A stretch of 64,000 nucleotides of DNA from assembly GCA_024138025.1 (NCBI GenBank), contig JAMXBD010000971.1, positions 62,001 through 126,000 on the forward strand, written 5' to 3'. Origin of the DNA: Combretum micranthum (taxonomy: Eukaryota > Streptophyta > Magnoliopsida > Myrtales > Combretaceae). The notes beneath the pieces were generated by a model. The model saw nothing but the letters and a program-made list of their open reading frames with translations, searched no databases and was not told the DNA's origin. Position 1 is the first letter of the stretch. Each line of letters begins with the position of its first letter. This document shows, one piece after another, positions 1 through 10,984 of this stretch. The translations under genes were made by a program, and so were the position numbers.

Positions 1-1345
1 TGAGAATTCTTCCCCAAGGTGAATTGCACTGACTGACTCACAAAATAGCTTATACTTCTCTTGGTGGAAACCAAATTCATTTTAAGAACTATCTCATCCA
101 CAAAACTCCTTACAAGCTTCAGTTACTGTAATAAACTCTGCTTCAACTTAGAGACACAACACATTTCTGTAATATTGACTCATGTCATTGCTCCTTACAA
201 TGAAATCAAGTATCTTGATGTAGACTTTTATGATCAACATCGCTAACATATCTGCATTTGTGTAATCAACCAGCATGGTTTTTTATCTCCAAAACACAAC
301 ACATTTGGAGTTCCACACGAAAATATCTAAAAATCCATTTCACTTCAACCCATGTTCCTTTCCAGGATTTGACAGGAACCGACTTACTACCCAACTGAGT
401 AGCAATATTTGGCCATATACTTACCATGGCATACATCAAAATTCCAACAAATGAAGCATATGGAACCTGTCCATCTCCTCCTTCTCTTTCTCATAGAACG
501 CATTACTTGAACTTAATCTAAAGTGATTACAAGAGACAACAACCACTTTAGCATTATCTATATTAAACCTTTGAAGTATTTTCTCAAGTACTTCTTTTGA
601 CAACCAAATTCTTAGCACCCCTATCTCTAGTTATTTTCATACCAAGAATTTGTCTTGCTGCCTTAAGTCTTTCATAGCTGAAACTTACTCAACACTTCTT
701 CAGCTATTCATCCTGGAAATATCCTGGCCAATGATCAACCTATCATCCACATAAAGCAATAGAATAATGAAATCATTATCAAAGAATTTCTGCACAAATA
801 CAGTGATATGAAGTGTCTCTTGTAGCCTTGCTCCCCCTGTAATCGACTCAAACTTCTTGTACCACTATTTAGTCTGTTTCAAGCCATATAGACTTTTCTT
901 TGATTGCAAACATAGTAATTCTTTTCCTTTAAAAACAAACCCTTTAGCTGCTCCATGTATACTTTTCCTCCAAATTACCATGAAAGAAAGCTGTCTTCAA
1001 ATTCATGCTCTGCTCAATCTCCAGGTGGAGACTTGCTGCTAACCCCAACACTATTCGAATGGATGTCATTTTCATCACTAGTAAAAATATCTCATCGAAG
1101 TCAATCCCTTTCCTCTGGCTTTGAATTGTGGTTGTGGACCATGTTCTTCATGCTTTATCCTGAACACTAGCTTGTTTTTCAAAGCCCTCTTATCTTTTGG
1201 TAACTTCACTAGTGGAAAAGTTTCATTCTTATGCAAGGATCTCATTTCATCTTGCATAGCCTCAATCTACTTCTTTTTGTGTTCAACATCTATTACTTCT
1301 ACAAAGTCTTCTTGTTCTCCTTCGTCAGTTAATAACACATGATTT
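1..1345 (-). pseudogene. Copia G reverse transcriptase and RNase H remnant
   Basis: Minus-strand RT and RNase H coding remnant. The catalytic YVDD of RT is readable near 740-755, followed by LIIG. The stretch at 436-618 matches the RT/RNase H connection of copia elements (a KVLQRF-like helix). The window edge at 1-210 reads into RNase H (EAEF...TEACKE-like residues). Several stops and frameshifts separate these pieces, so no RT could be made. The enzyme would have copied element RNA into DNA in virus-like particles. The sequence is similar in kind to the RT of the nested Copia-2 but is not the same copy. Confidence 0.8.
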
Positions 1346-1538
1346 TGGGATATCCAGTTTAGGGTTGTCAAACTTAATAGATCTTAGCTCAAGAGAACCC
1401 ATTGGAGCTGGCGGTTGATTAGGAACACTATCATTATCAAATCATCTAATGGAAATCAAGGGAGCATCTGCTTCATCTGTCTCAGGTTGGTCATTCTGTA
1501 CTCATCTCCAACCTCTCTTGGCACCATTGTTAGAGGCA

Positions 1539-2500
1539 TCATTTTAGGTCTATTGTACCACTACTAGAACTGGAAGCATTCTTTTGAGCCTTCCTTATAT
1601 CCTCAATGGTCTCATCTTCAATAAACATAACATCACGGCTTCTCACAAGCTTCTTTTGAATTGGATCATAAAACCTATAACCAAACTGATCTTGACCATA
1701 GCCAATAAACACACACTGTCGTGTCTTGACATCAAGCTTTGACCTCTCATCCTTTTGAATATGCATAATGGTTTTATAACCAAACACCTGCAAATGATCA
1801 TAGGAAACATCTTTTCCTGACCATACTCTTTCAGGAGTATCAAACTATAGATGAACATATGGTGAAAGGTTTAATACATGAACAACTATCAGTATGGCCT
1901 CACCTCAAAACATTTATGTCAACTTTGCATCTGAGAGTAAACATCTGACTCTCTCCATCAAAGTCCTGTTCATCCTCTCAGCTAAGCCATTTAACTGTGG
2001 TGTCTTTGGAGGTGCTATTTGATATCAAACACCATGCTCTTTACAGTAAGCATGAAATGGTCTAAAATACTCTCCACCATTGTCTATTCGGATGCATTTC
2101 AACTTCTTATTGGTTTGTCTCTCAACTAGAGAAATAAATTGCTCAAAAGCATTTAATGCCTAATCTTTAGACTTCAAAAGATACACCCATCTTTCTAGAA
2201 TGATCATCAGTGAAAGTCGTAAAGTACTGAGCACTACCCAGTGACTTTGACATTGGTCCATACAAGTCTGAGTGTATAAAATCCAATACATTCTTCATTC
2301 TAGGAGGAGGGAAACTTTTGAAAGTAAACCTACTTTGCTTTCCCGCCAAACAATCAGTACACTTCTTCAAATGAACTTGATCCAATTTAGGTAACACATT
2401 CTTTTCGGCTAAACAGGTCATAATTTTCTCACTCATATGTCCTAGACATTTGTGCCAAAGCTCAATTGTACTATCATTCTCCACCATATTCACAGCATCT
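1539..2500 (-). pseudogene. Copia G integrase remnant
   Basis: Minus-strand integrase remnant. The segment at 2167-2493 has the pre-integrase zinc site (LWHKCLGHMSEK then KKCTDCLAGKQ) followed by the first catalytic region (FIHSDLYGPM) and FTDDHSRK. The segment at 1539-1793 is the C-terminal region with the copia pattern CVFIGYG...YDP...RDVMF. The middle of the DDE core (about 1800-2166) is readable only with shifts and stops. The enzyme would insert element cDNA into host DNA; here it is inactive. Confidence 0.85.
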
Positions 2501-3516
2501 TAGGAGAGTTTTGCTTTCATAAAGTACAGTTTAGAGAACTGCTTGCCTCTAGCCATTACCAGAGAACCTTTGGTAATCTTCCATTTGCTATCAAAGAAGG
2601 TATTGCAGAAACCTTCATCATCTAGCCTGCCTGTTGAAATCAAATGCAAACGCATATATGGAATATGCCTGACATCTTTTAAGACCAACCATGTACCATT
2701 CTCAGTCTCCAAACAAACATCTCATTTGCTTGTAATTTTTGAAAAATTCTTATCTCCCACTCTTACAACATCAAAATTACCTGACATGTAGAATGAGAAG
2801 GATTCTCTTTGAGATGTAGCATGAATGGTAGCACCACTATCAATTACCTAACTTATCTCATGGATTGCAAGGTTGACATATCATTGTCATCATAAACAAG
2901 GTTGAACTCCTCGGCAACATTCGCTTGTTCATCATCACTACTGTCGTCTTTCATTTATCCTTTGCCTTTGTTCTTCTTTTGATACTGTTTGAACTTTCGA
3001 CAAAACTTCTTTATATAACCCTTTTTCTTGCAGTGATGGCACTGAACATTAACATATTTATTTGACTTTCCTCTGCTCATGTCCCTTAACCTTAGACTTC
3101 TTCCTGTGATGAAGAAGATCCTTGTGTTCTTCTTCTCATTTATTCATTTAAAACTCCACTTTTGACAAATTCCATATTTATTATACCGTTTGGTACAAAA
3201 CTTGTAAGTGAAATCTTTAATGTCTCTCATGACTCGGGTAAGGAGGCTAGAATTAAAAAAGCAAGTACCTCATTGTCCAAATTTATGCCTATTCTTAACA
3301 ATTTCTCCACGAACCCTTGAAAATCATTCAACTGATTTGCCATTGATATACCTCCTCGATGCTTCATCTAGAGCAACTTTGTCAAGTAAAACAATTTGGT
3401 GTTATCGTTTTTAGAAGCATACATCTCCTCTAACTTGTTCCACAAAGTTCATGCATGAGTCTTATTACAAATTTGATTGTTCACATTGTCTTCGACAAAC
3501 TATCGAATAAAATCAC
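2500..3516 (-). pseudogene. Copia G gag C-terminal part and protease remnant
   Basis: Minus-strand gag and protease remnant. A nucleocapsid zinc knuckle is readable near 2990-3050 as CHHCKKKGYIKKFC, in which the conserved histidine of CX2CX4HX4C is tyrosine. The protease active site reads VIDSGATIHAT near 2815-2850, so D-S-G-A is intact. The tail at 2500-2712 carries the usual copia pattern LVLKDVRHIP...LISTGRLDDEG. Gag helices (LWNKLEEMY, MANQLNDFQGF) are visible between 3250 and 3450. The gag continues across the Copia-2 insertion into 8605-8890. Stops break the frame. Confidence 0.85.
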
Positions 3517-3970
3517 TGTTGGGTTTGGGTCCAACTTATATGGGCCCATAATATAGTAAAAAAATAAAACCCTAGATATATAAAGAGTCTTTTTTCATTG
3601 TTGTCTTAGGGCAAAAGAAAAGAGAAAAGAGAAAAAACACAATATACACAATCCTAAGTCTAGAGAGAGATCTAGAGAGAGGATTTGTTATGAATCCACC
3701 GGGTTATGGTGTGATTGAGAGAGCCACTAGTAAAAACTAGTAAAGATTGTATTTGTATTCCATTATTATGTTAGTGGAGTTTCTTTCATGCGGCGGTGGT
3801 CCCATGGTGTGGGTTTTCCACGTTAAATCCTGGTGTTTATCGTTTATTTGATTTCATTGTATTTGTTAATCAATTAGGCAAGAAGAAAAAGAGCGATCTT
3901 TTCTTAACAAAATAGTAAAGGAGCGATCTTTCCTTGAACAAAGTGGTAAAGGAGCGATCTTTTCCTAACA
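3517..3970 (+). repeat. Copia-2 5' LTR
   Basis: 454-bp LTR, TGTTGG...CTAACA. A TATA box TATATAAAG lies at 3577-3585, upstream of a GA-rich leader (3604-3680). The 3' part holds about three tandem units of 30-31 bp starting at 3891, 3921 and 3952 (gagcgatctt...aagtggtaaag). The last unit crosses the LTR end into the primer site. It pairs with 8139-8604. Confidence 0.95.
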
Positions 3971-3973
3971 AAG

Positions 3974-3985
3974 TGGTATCAGAGC
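3974..3985 (+). promoter_or_regulatory. Copia-2 primer binding site (initiator tRNA-Met)
   Basis: TGGTATCAGAGC, three bases after the LTR end, is the standard complement of the plant initiator tRNA-Met 3' end used by copia elements to prime minus-strand cDNA. Confidence 0.95.
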
Positions 3986-4049
3986 GTCCAGGTTTCAAAA
4001 GGAAATTAGGTTTTTTGCTGCATAGGGTTAAGGTTTCTTCATTTCAGAA

Positions 4050-4900
4050 ATGGCTGAATCTTCAGGAACGATGATCAAGCTAAATTCATCTAACTATTCA
4101 ATTTGGAAATCTATGATGGAGGATCTTTTGTATTGTAAAAATATGTATTTGCCATTTGGGGTGATACTGCAAAACCCCAGGATAAATCTACTGTAGAATG
4201 GGCAATGTTACATAGGAAGACTATTGGTTATATCCAACAGTGGGTTGATTAGAGTGTGTATCATCATGTGGCTCAGGAGACTAGGGTTAATGTCCTATGG
4301 AAGAAGTTAGAATCCATGTATGAAAGGCAAACTGCCTTGAACAAAACTTCTTTGATTAGAAGAGTTATTAATTTGAAATACAGGGATGGTTCTAATATGA
4401 CTGAGCACTTGTATGATTTTCAAGGGCTTGTAAATCAACTGACAGCAATAAAGCTTGTGCTAGAGGATGAGATCCAGGCACTCTTGTTGCTGAGTTCCTT
4501 ACCAGAAAGTTGGGAGACCCTAGTAGTATCAGTGAGTAATTCTGCTCCAGATGGGACCTTAACACTTGCCATGGTCAAGGACAGTTTGATCAATGAAGAG
4601 GCCAGAAGGAAGGACCTGGTATTGGTTTAGACTTAAGGGCACTTGTTGCTAATGAATCTGAAAGGAGAGGTAGAAGCAAGCATAGAGGTGACAAATTTGA
4701 CATATTTGACAAGTCCAAGGGAAGATCTAAGTCTAGGGGTAAGAAAAACCTTAAATGTTTTTATTGTAACAAGCCATGGCATTTCAAGAAAGATTGCAGA
4801 CTGTGAAAGAAAAAGTAAGGAAAGGATAAGGGCGATGACTCAGATGAGGATACCACTGTTGCAACAGCAGATGGTGAGGTTGTGGTTACATGGGATGAGG
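4050..4900 (+). pseudogene. Copia-2 gag remnant
   Basis: Gag starts at the ATG at 4050 (MAESSGTMIKLNSSNYSIW). A frameshift occurs near 4155 and a stop near 4250. The longest open part, 4256-4630, covers the core helices (VLWKKLESMYERQT, LYDFQGLVNQL, LLSSLPESWE). The zinc knuckle CFYCNKPWHFKKDC lies near 4758-4800 with all four ligands intact, but in a different frame from the open reading there. Gag would form the virus-like particle and package RNA. Confidence 0.9.
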
Positions 4901-6095
4901 GTTGTATTAGTTTTGTAGGTCATGACAATGACTGGGTTGTGGATTCTAGTGCCTCCTTCCATGTGATAGCACATGGTGAGTTTTTCTCATCCTATATTGC
5001 TGGTGATTATGGTAATGTTAGGATGGGAAATAATGAAACTTCAAAGATTATTGGCATTGGAAATGTTGCATTGCAAACTAATACAGGTTGTAGACTCATT
5101 CTCAAGGATGTGAGACATGTACTAGACATCCGCCTAAATCTGATCTCTGCAGGAAAGTTAGATGATGAAGGCTACCACAGTTAGTTTGGTGATGAGAAAT
5201 GGAAGCTCACCAAAGGTTCATTGATTGTAGCCAAGGGAAGGAAATGTAATACCCTTTACTTAATGCTTGCAAAGTTAAGTAAAGGAGATTTGAATTTGAC
5301 AGATAATGCTACTGTATGGCACAAAACGGCTAGGTCACATGAGTGAAAAAGGGCCTCCAGATGCTTGTGAAGAGGTAACTTTTACCTGATTTCAATGGTA
5401 CTCCATTAAAACCTTGCACTGACTGTCTTGCTGGTAAGCAACATAGAGTTGCATTTTAGAGAAATCCACCTAGTAGGAGATCTCATATACTAGATTTGGT
5501 TCACACTGATGTGTGTATATAAGGATTTGACTGTAGGTGGTGCCATGTATTTTGTTACATTCATTGATGATTGCTCTAGAACTTTGGACTTATGCCTTGA
5601 AGTCCAAAATCAGGTGTTGTTTGTTTTTAAACAGTTTCATTCTAGAGTAGAGACGAAAACTGACAAGAAGCTGATTTGTGTCAGGACTGATAATGGTGGA
5701 GAGTACATAGGGCCATTTCAGTAGTATTGTACAGATCATGGGATAAAACTGGAGAAGACAGTTCCCAAGACCCCACAACAGAATGGTGTTACAGAGAGGA
5801 TGAATCGCACCATCACTGAGAGAGTGAAGTGCATGTTTATCTCATGCCAAGTTACCTAAGTCATTCTGGGGCGAGGTTATGAGGACAGCTGTGGATGTGA
5901 TAAATATATCTCCCTCATATGCTCTGGATGGAGATATACCAGAGAAGGTATGGATAGGTAAAGACATTTCATATAATCATTACGTGTCTTTGGTTGCAGG
6001 GCCTTTGTACATATACCAAAGGATGAAAGGGCAAAGTTAATGCTAACTCCAAGCAGTGCATTTTTCTTGTATGTACATGATGATATGGGTACAGG
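4882..6095 (+). pseudogene. Copia-2 protease and integrase remnant
   Basis: The protease segment (4882-5184) reads VVDSSASFHV where active elements have D-S-G-A, so the catalytic glycine is lost. It is followed by LILKDVRHVLDIRLNLISAGKLDDEGY, typical of copia. Integrase follows with a pre-integrase zinc site (LGHMSEKG near 5330, CTDCLAGKQHRV near 5416) and a DDE core: FVTFIDDCSR near 5550, VRTDNGGEY near 5680 and PQQNGVTERMN near 5770. Stops at several points break the frame. Confidence 0.9.
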
Positions 6096-7932
6096 TTGTG
6101 GGATCCTATTCATAGGAAGGTCATTAGAAGCAGAGATGTAGTCTTTCTGGAAGACCAAACAGTTACAGACATCAAGAAGGCTGATGCGTCATCATCCTCA
6201 GGCCAGATTCCCACAAATGTAGATCCTGCACCTTCTACAGATACAATAGATGAGAGGACTGTAGAAGACATAGTGGAAGAGATCCAGGAGCCTCAGCAGC
6301 AGGTTGAGTTGAGGAGATCTTCAAGAGATAGAAGACCATTTGTTAGGTATGGTTCAGGTGAGTATGTGATGCTTACTAATGGGGGAGAGCCTGAATGTTA
6401 TGAGGAAGCAATGGCTCATAACAAGAAGAAAGAATGGGTTAAAGCCATGCAAGAGGAAATCAGTTCCTTACATGAGAACAAGACTTATGAGTTAGCTAAG
6501 GGCAAGAGACCCCTGAGTAACAAATGGGTTTACAGACTGAAAATAGATGATAACAGCTCACAGTCTAGGTACAAGGCAAGATTGGTTGTGAAAGGGTTTG
6601 GTCAGAAGAAGGGGGTTGATTTTGAAGAGATATTCTCACCTGTGGTGAAGATGTTATCCATCAGAGTGGTGCTCAGTATAACAGCTAGTCCGGATCTAGA
6701 GATAGAGTAGATGGATGTGAAGACAGCATTCCTTCATGGTGATTTGGAGAAGGAGATCTATATGGAGCAACCTGAGGGTTTCAAGATCAAGGGGAAGGAG
6801 AATCTTGTATGCAAGTTGAAGAAAGTTTGTATGGGCTGAAACAAGCTCTAAGGCAGTGGTACAAGAAGTTTGACTCCTTTATGCTTGATCAGAGTTACAC
6901 CAGGACTGCCACAGATCATTGTGTCTTCATCAAACAATTTTCTAGTGGTGATTTCATCATACTTTGATTTATGTTGATGATATTTGATCATTGACAGGGA
7001 CGCCAAGAAAATCAGAGATTTGAAGACTACTATGAGTAAATCTTTTTCCATGAAAGATTTAGGACCTATTGGCTACATACTGGGAATGAAGATCATTAGA
7101 GACAGGAAGAGCCAAAAGTTGTGGTTGTCACAAGAGAGTATATTGAGAAGGTGCTAGAGAGATTCTACATGAGCAAGGAAAAACTTGTTTGCTCTCCACT
7201 TGTTGGACATTTCAAACTGAGTTCACTTCAGTGTCCTAAAAGTGAGGCAGACAAAGAGGAGATGAAAAGGGTCCCATATGCTTCAGCTGGGGGATCTAAT
7301 GTATGCTATGGTATGCACTAGACCATATTACTCTGCTTTGTGTGTGAGCCGGTATCTCTCAAATCCAAGAAAGGAGCACTGATCTGCAATGAAGTGGATT
7401 CTCAAATATCTCAGAGGTACTTCTAAGTTTTGTCTACAGTTTGTGGTAGCAATAAGCCTGTGTTAGAGGGTTTTTCAATGTTGATATGGTAGGAGATTTG
7501 GATTCCAGGAAGTCCACTTCAGGTTATATGATTACTTTTGCAGGGGGAGCAGTGTCCCGGTAGTCAAAGTTGCAAAAATGTGTTGCACTTTCCACCACTG
7601 AGGCAAAGTATGTTGCTATGACAGAAGCCTACAAGGAAGTCTTGTGGATGAAGAAGTTCTTAGAAGAACTAGGTCAAGAGCAGGAAGACTTGAAGCTATA
7701 TTGCGACAGTCAGAATGCTATCCATCTCAGTAAGAATCTTATGTTTCATTCAAGATCGAAACATATTGATGTGAGGTATCACTGGATTAGAGATGTGATA
7801 GAGTCCAAGCAGTTGAAGCTTGAGAAGATCCATACTGATGATAATGCATTAGATATGATGACCAAAGCTCTACCAAAAAAGAAGATCACTTGTTGCAGGA
7901 AGATTACAGGAGTGATGGAACTCCCCATATGA
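6096..7932 (+). pseudogene. Copia-2 reverse transcriptase and RNase H remnant
   Basis: 6096-6710 carries the integrase C-terminal tail ([12 protein letters not shown]) and the RT N-terminal region ([28 protein letters not shown]). A stop at 6708-6710 precedes MDVKTAFLHGDL, which is otherwise well kept. The catalytic YVDD lies near 6968-6980 and is soon followed by a stop. RNase H (7570-7932) is the best-preserved stretch: STTEAKYVAMTEA, LYCDSQNAIHLSKN, RSKHIDVRYHWIRD and a terminal TKALPKKK. RT copies RNA to DNA; RNase H removes the RNA strand. Confidence 0.9.
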
Positions 7933-8122
7933 GTTGGAGGGGAGTTTGTTGGGTGTAAATCTAACACATACAGGTCTATATCCAAGGAGATCCTAAGTAT
8001 ATGGTTTATACTTAGATGAAAGGGTATGTAATTCAAGAAGATTTGATATATCGAGTTATACACGGGTTGGATCGCCGCCTACATCGATTGCTGAAGCCGT
8101 ACACATGTCACTCTCCCCATAT

Positions 8123-8138
8123 GAGTTGGAGGGGAGTT
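8123..8138 (+). promoter_or_regulatory. Copia-2 polypurine tract (used copy)
   Basis: gagttggaggggagtt directly abuts the 3' LTR and would prime plus-strand DNA. An identical tract and flank occurs 192 bp upstream at 7921-7952. Confidence 0.85.
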
Positions 8139-8604
8139 TGTTGGTTTGGGTCAACTTATATGGGCCCATAATATAGTAAAAAAAATAAAACTCTAGATAT
8201 ATAAAGAGTCTTTTTTCATTGTTGTCTTAAGGCAAAAGAAAAGAGAAGAGAGAAAAAACACAATATACATACTCCTAAGTCTAGAGAGAGATGCAAAGAG
8301 AGGATTTGTTGTGAATCCACCGGGTTGTGGTGTGATTGAGAGAGCCACTAGTACAAACTAGTGAAGATGGTGTTTGTATTTCATTATTGTGTTAGTGGAG
8401 TTTTTTTTCATGCGGCGGCGGTCCTATGGTTTTTCCCCACATTGGGGTTTTCCACGTTAAATCCTGGTGTTTATCGTCTATTTGATTTCATTGTATTTGT
8501 TAATCAATTAGGCAAGAAGAAAAATAGCGATCTTTTCTTAACAAAGTGGTAAAGAAGCAATCTTTCCTTAAACAAAGTAGTAAAAGAGCGATTTTTTCCT
8601 AACA
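8139..8604 (+). repeat. Copia-2 3' LTR
   Basis: 466-bp LTR, TGTTGG...CTAACA, paired with 3517-3970. It differs by scattered substitutions and by a small block in the middle (around 8430-8450). It ends inside the third terminal 30-bp repeat unit, exactly where the 5' copy passes into the primer site. Confidence 0.95.
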
Positions 8605-8890
8605 ATCACAAACTTGCTCATGCTCAAACTCCAATTCATCATCTGTCTTGTCCATGGGTTTAGTAGTATCAAACACTGGAAATGCATCTTCATCACAAAT
8701 ACTAGATCTTTCATCTTACTTCTTCATATGTGGTAATTCGTGCCATTTAAGTTGATCATTTTGCTCATCTTCGCCTCCATGATTCAAATGAATAAATGAT
8801 AATCTAACTTATTTTCTGATGTGAAGGATTCATAATTTAGTGGCAACCATAGAGTATACGATAAGTAGATATATTCACCTAAAAACCTAT
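8605..8890 (-). pseudogene. Copia G gag N-terminal part, right of the Copia-2 insertion
   Basis: Minus-strand continuation of the gag of element G. After the ATCAC duplication the frame reads toward the gag start (MDKTDDELEFEHEQV region, about 8612-8660). Removing one duplication copy restores continuity with the gag left of 3516. Stops occur nearby. A recognisable start codon was not assigned. Confidence 0.7.
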
Positions 8891-8903
8891 CTTTGATACT
8901 AGT

Positions 8904-9589
8904 TGTTGGGATTACTGGCATAGCGAAAGTAGTAAAATACTAGACGGATAACTGATAAATAAAATACAAGCAAAAAAACTAGAAAATTTAATGTAGTTCA
9001 CCCTTTTTATAGACTATGTCCACGAGACCAACTTCAAAAATTTCTTCTACTATACAGATAGTAGGCTTATAAAAGAGAGACTTCTCTAGAAAAATAGTTT
9101 TAGAGGTACAATACAAATGATTAAGATAAATCCAAAATAATGGCATACAAGTGTTTTCCAAACACCAAAAAATAACCTCACTATTTTACCACTCTCTAAA
9201 AATTATATCACCTTTCAAATTTAATTTCATCAAAGTAAATTTAATTAAGTCGGTTAAAATCCAACTGGAGAATTCCTGGCAGCCAAAATGCTTGACCCAT
9301 GCTTTACTGAGGCAAAATTCTTCGGACAAAAAAAAAAAAAAAAAAATCCTAGCTTGTTCCACGTTAAAAACTGGCTGGAAATTCATGAGAATTCTCAGGA
9401 ATTCTCGAGCTTTATCGACGCCTACTATACGTAGACAACTTGGCTACACTTCCCCTTTTTCAAATAATAATACTACGTGAGCCCTAATGTAGGAGGGACT
9501 CATTAACACTAAGGATAATGGATGTAGCTACTAGTGATCAGATTGAGTAGTAGGGTTGCAACGTGTTGGTAGTAGACAGTTAACCAACA
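8904..9589 (-). repeat. 5' LTR of copia G
   Basis: 686 bp, with plus-strand ends TGTTGGG...AACCAACA, a clean inverted TGTTGG/CCAACA pair. On the minus strand the LTR ends CCCAACA and is followed by a primer-site-like tagtatcaaag. It contains an A19 run at about 9330. The expected target duplication partner lies off the left edge. Confidence 0.75.
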
Positions 9590-10604
9590 ATAGGCTGGGA
9601 AAGTCCTTAAAATTCTACATATATCAAAATAATTAAAAGTTCAAATAAATACCTATTTTTTTTTTTTTTTCTAAATTCATATAAAGCATTGCCATCTCCT
9701 CTATCGCACCAGTCGGTTGTGGTTGTTACAGTTTATTGTCAATTGTTACAATTTTATCAGGGATACGTAGAATGCAATTTTATTTATTTCTTTGCATCAA
9801 AACAAATCAAACCAGAAAATAATTATTCGATTTTTATCACGTGAAAACATATATTCGATTTAAGATTTTTTTATAAATAAAAAATCGTTCGGTTCACCAT
9901 TTCTATTGCAAATAATGACCGAGAATTTATATATATATATACACACACAGTCACTCAAAGCACCTAACCTTTCAAAATAAGACAAATGAAAAATTCTATT
10001 ATAAGATAGTTTAATAGTTGCACATAAGTTGGGGACCAATGAGCCATCCGTTCAAATCCATTGGATGCAGACAAGGTGCAACTTGTAATTTGGATTAAAA
10101 GATTAATCAAAGAAAAGAATCTGCACTATAGTTTACAGATCGCAAATTTAGCTTCAATAAAATAATTTTTTATAAAAATTCCATGAACAGGTTGCTTTGC
10201 CCATTAAATTGATGAGATATGGTCCTTTACTATTGCAATTCGTAACTATCATTCAATGGTAAATATCATGATTCATGAGTTGAATATTAAATTTTGGTAA
10301 TTTCTATTGTCATACTGGTAAGAACTCTCTATTAATCATATGACTACTAAAATCATTATAAGATTTATATAATAGTATTTTAATGTTGTAATCTATATAA
10401 ATCTAAGACATCCAATATCTTACAAACCAATCCTACAAAAAAAATGGAGAACATGGAATTTTCCTAAGGTTTTTTTTTTTTTATTTTCTTCTTTTTTTAC
10501 TACTTCTAGAAAATAATTTGCAATAGACTCTTATTTTCTCATAATCAATTATTTTTCTCAATATCAAAAGTGTACAACAGTGCAAATCCATTGGTATTAT
10601 ATTT
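9590..10604. other. Intergenic, nothing recognised
   Basis: About 1 kb of AT-rich sequence with homopolymer T runs (9657-9671, 10467-10482) and a short TA/CA tract near 9931-9948. No coding similarity, LTR end or RNA gene was seen. Confidence 0.6.
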
Positions 10605-10976
10605 AGGGATAATGATGAAAATAATATCTAAAATTTCGTAAAAAGGACAATCAAGTACTTGAAGTTTGGTTTTGAATAATTGGTATTTAAACAAAGTTTT
10701 CATCAACATTTTTTATATCTGAAGTTTAGTTTTGAACAATTTGGTACATGCAATAACTTTTTGTGGACTTTTTCATATCTCATTTTACTTGTTTTATAGT
10801 ATGAAAAAGTGAACGAAAAATTGTTCAAGTACTAATTGTTTAAAACCAAACTTTAAGTATGAAAAATGTCAACAAAAATTTTTTGAAGATATCAAATTGA
10901 TCAAAATCAAACTTTACGTACTGGATTTTTTTTTTTTTTTTTGTGAAAGTTGAGATATCATTTTCGTCATTTACCC
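10605..10976. mobile_element. MITE with AGGG(A)TAAATGA-type termini
   Basis: About 372 bp with imperfect terminal inverted repeats: left AGGGATAATGATGAAAAT, right (reverse complement) GGGTAAATGACGAAAAT. Flanks carry an 8-bp duplication TTATATTT (10597-10604 and 10977-10984). No ORF. The internal sequence repeats the phrase cttgaagtttggttttgaa in both orientations. The 8-bp duplication fits a hAT-type transposase, but this is inference; a MULE with an imperfect 9-bp duplication is the alternative. Confidence 0.75.
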
Positions 10977-10984
10977 TTATATTT

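Larger units (their letters stand above)
3517..8604 (+). mobile_element. Full-length Ty1/copia retrotransposon Copia-2 nested in gag of element G
   Basis: A complete 5.1-kb copia element: 5' LTR 3517-3970, tRNA-Met primer site 3974-3985, gag, protease, integrase, RT, RNase H, polypurine tract about 8123-8138, 3' LTR 8139-8604. Both LTRs begin TGTTGG and end CTAACA, and the element is flanked by a perfect 5-bp target duplication ATCAC (3512-3516 and 8605-8609). By eye the two LTRs differ at roughly 30 of about 460 positions, so the insertion is not recent. All coding domains are recognisable but broken by stops and shifts. The proteins resemble the Tnt1/Tork-type copia group (inference from motif style). 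Confidence 0.95.
1..9589 (-). mobile_element. Copia element G, antisense, left end outside window, split by Copia-2
   Basis: A Ty1/copia retrotransposon on the minus strand. Reading right to left it shows a 5' LTR (8904-9589), a degenerate tRNA-Met type primer site next to it (about 8891-8901, tagtatcaaag on the minus strand), gag, protease, integrase, reverse transcriptase and the start of RNase H at the window edge. Its 3' LTR lies outside. It is interrupted by Copia-2 at 3517-8604, flanked by the 5-bp duplication ATCAC (3512-3516 and 8605-8609). The gag frame on the two sides joins when one ATCAC copy is removed, which shows the two halves are one element. Many in-frame stops and shifts make it a dead copy. 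The domain order protease-integrase-RT places it in Ty1/copia, and its proteins resemble the Tnt1-type group (inference). Confidence 0.9.

Noticed and set aside
9331..9349. A19 run as a possible LINE or SINE tail
   Set aside because: It lies inside the LTR of copia G, with no upstream LINE RT or SINE promoter boxes and no flanking duplication.
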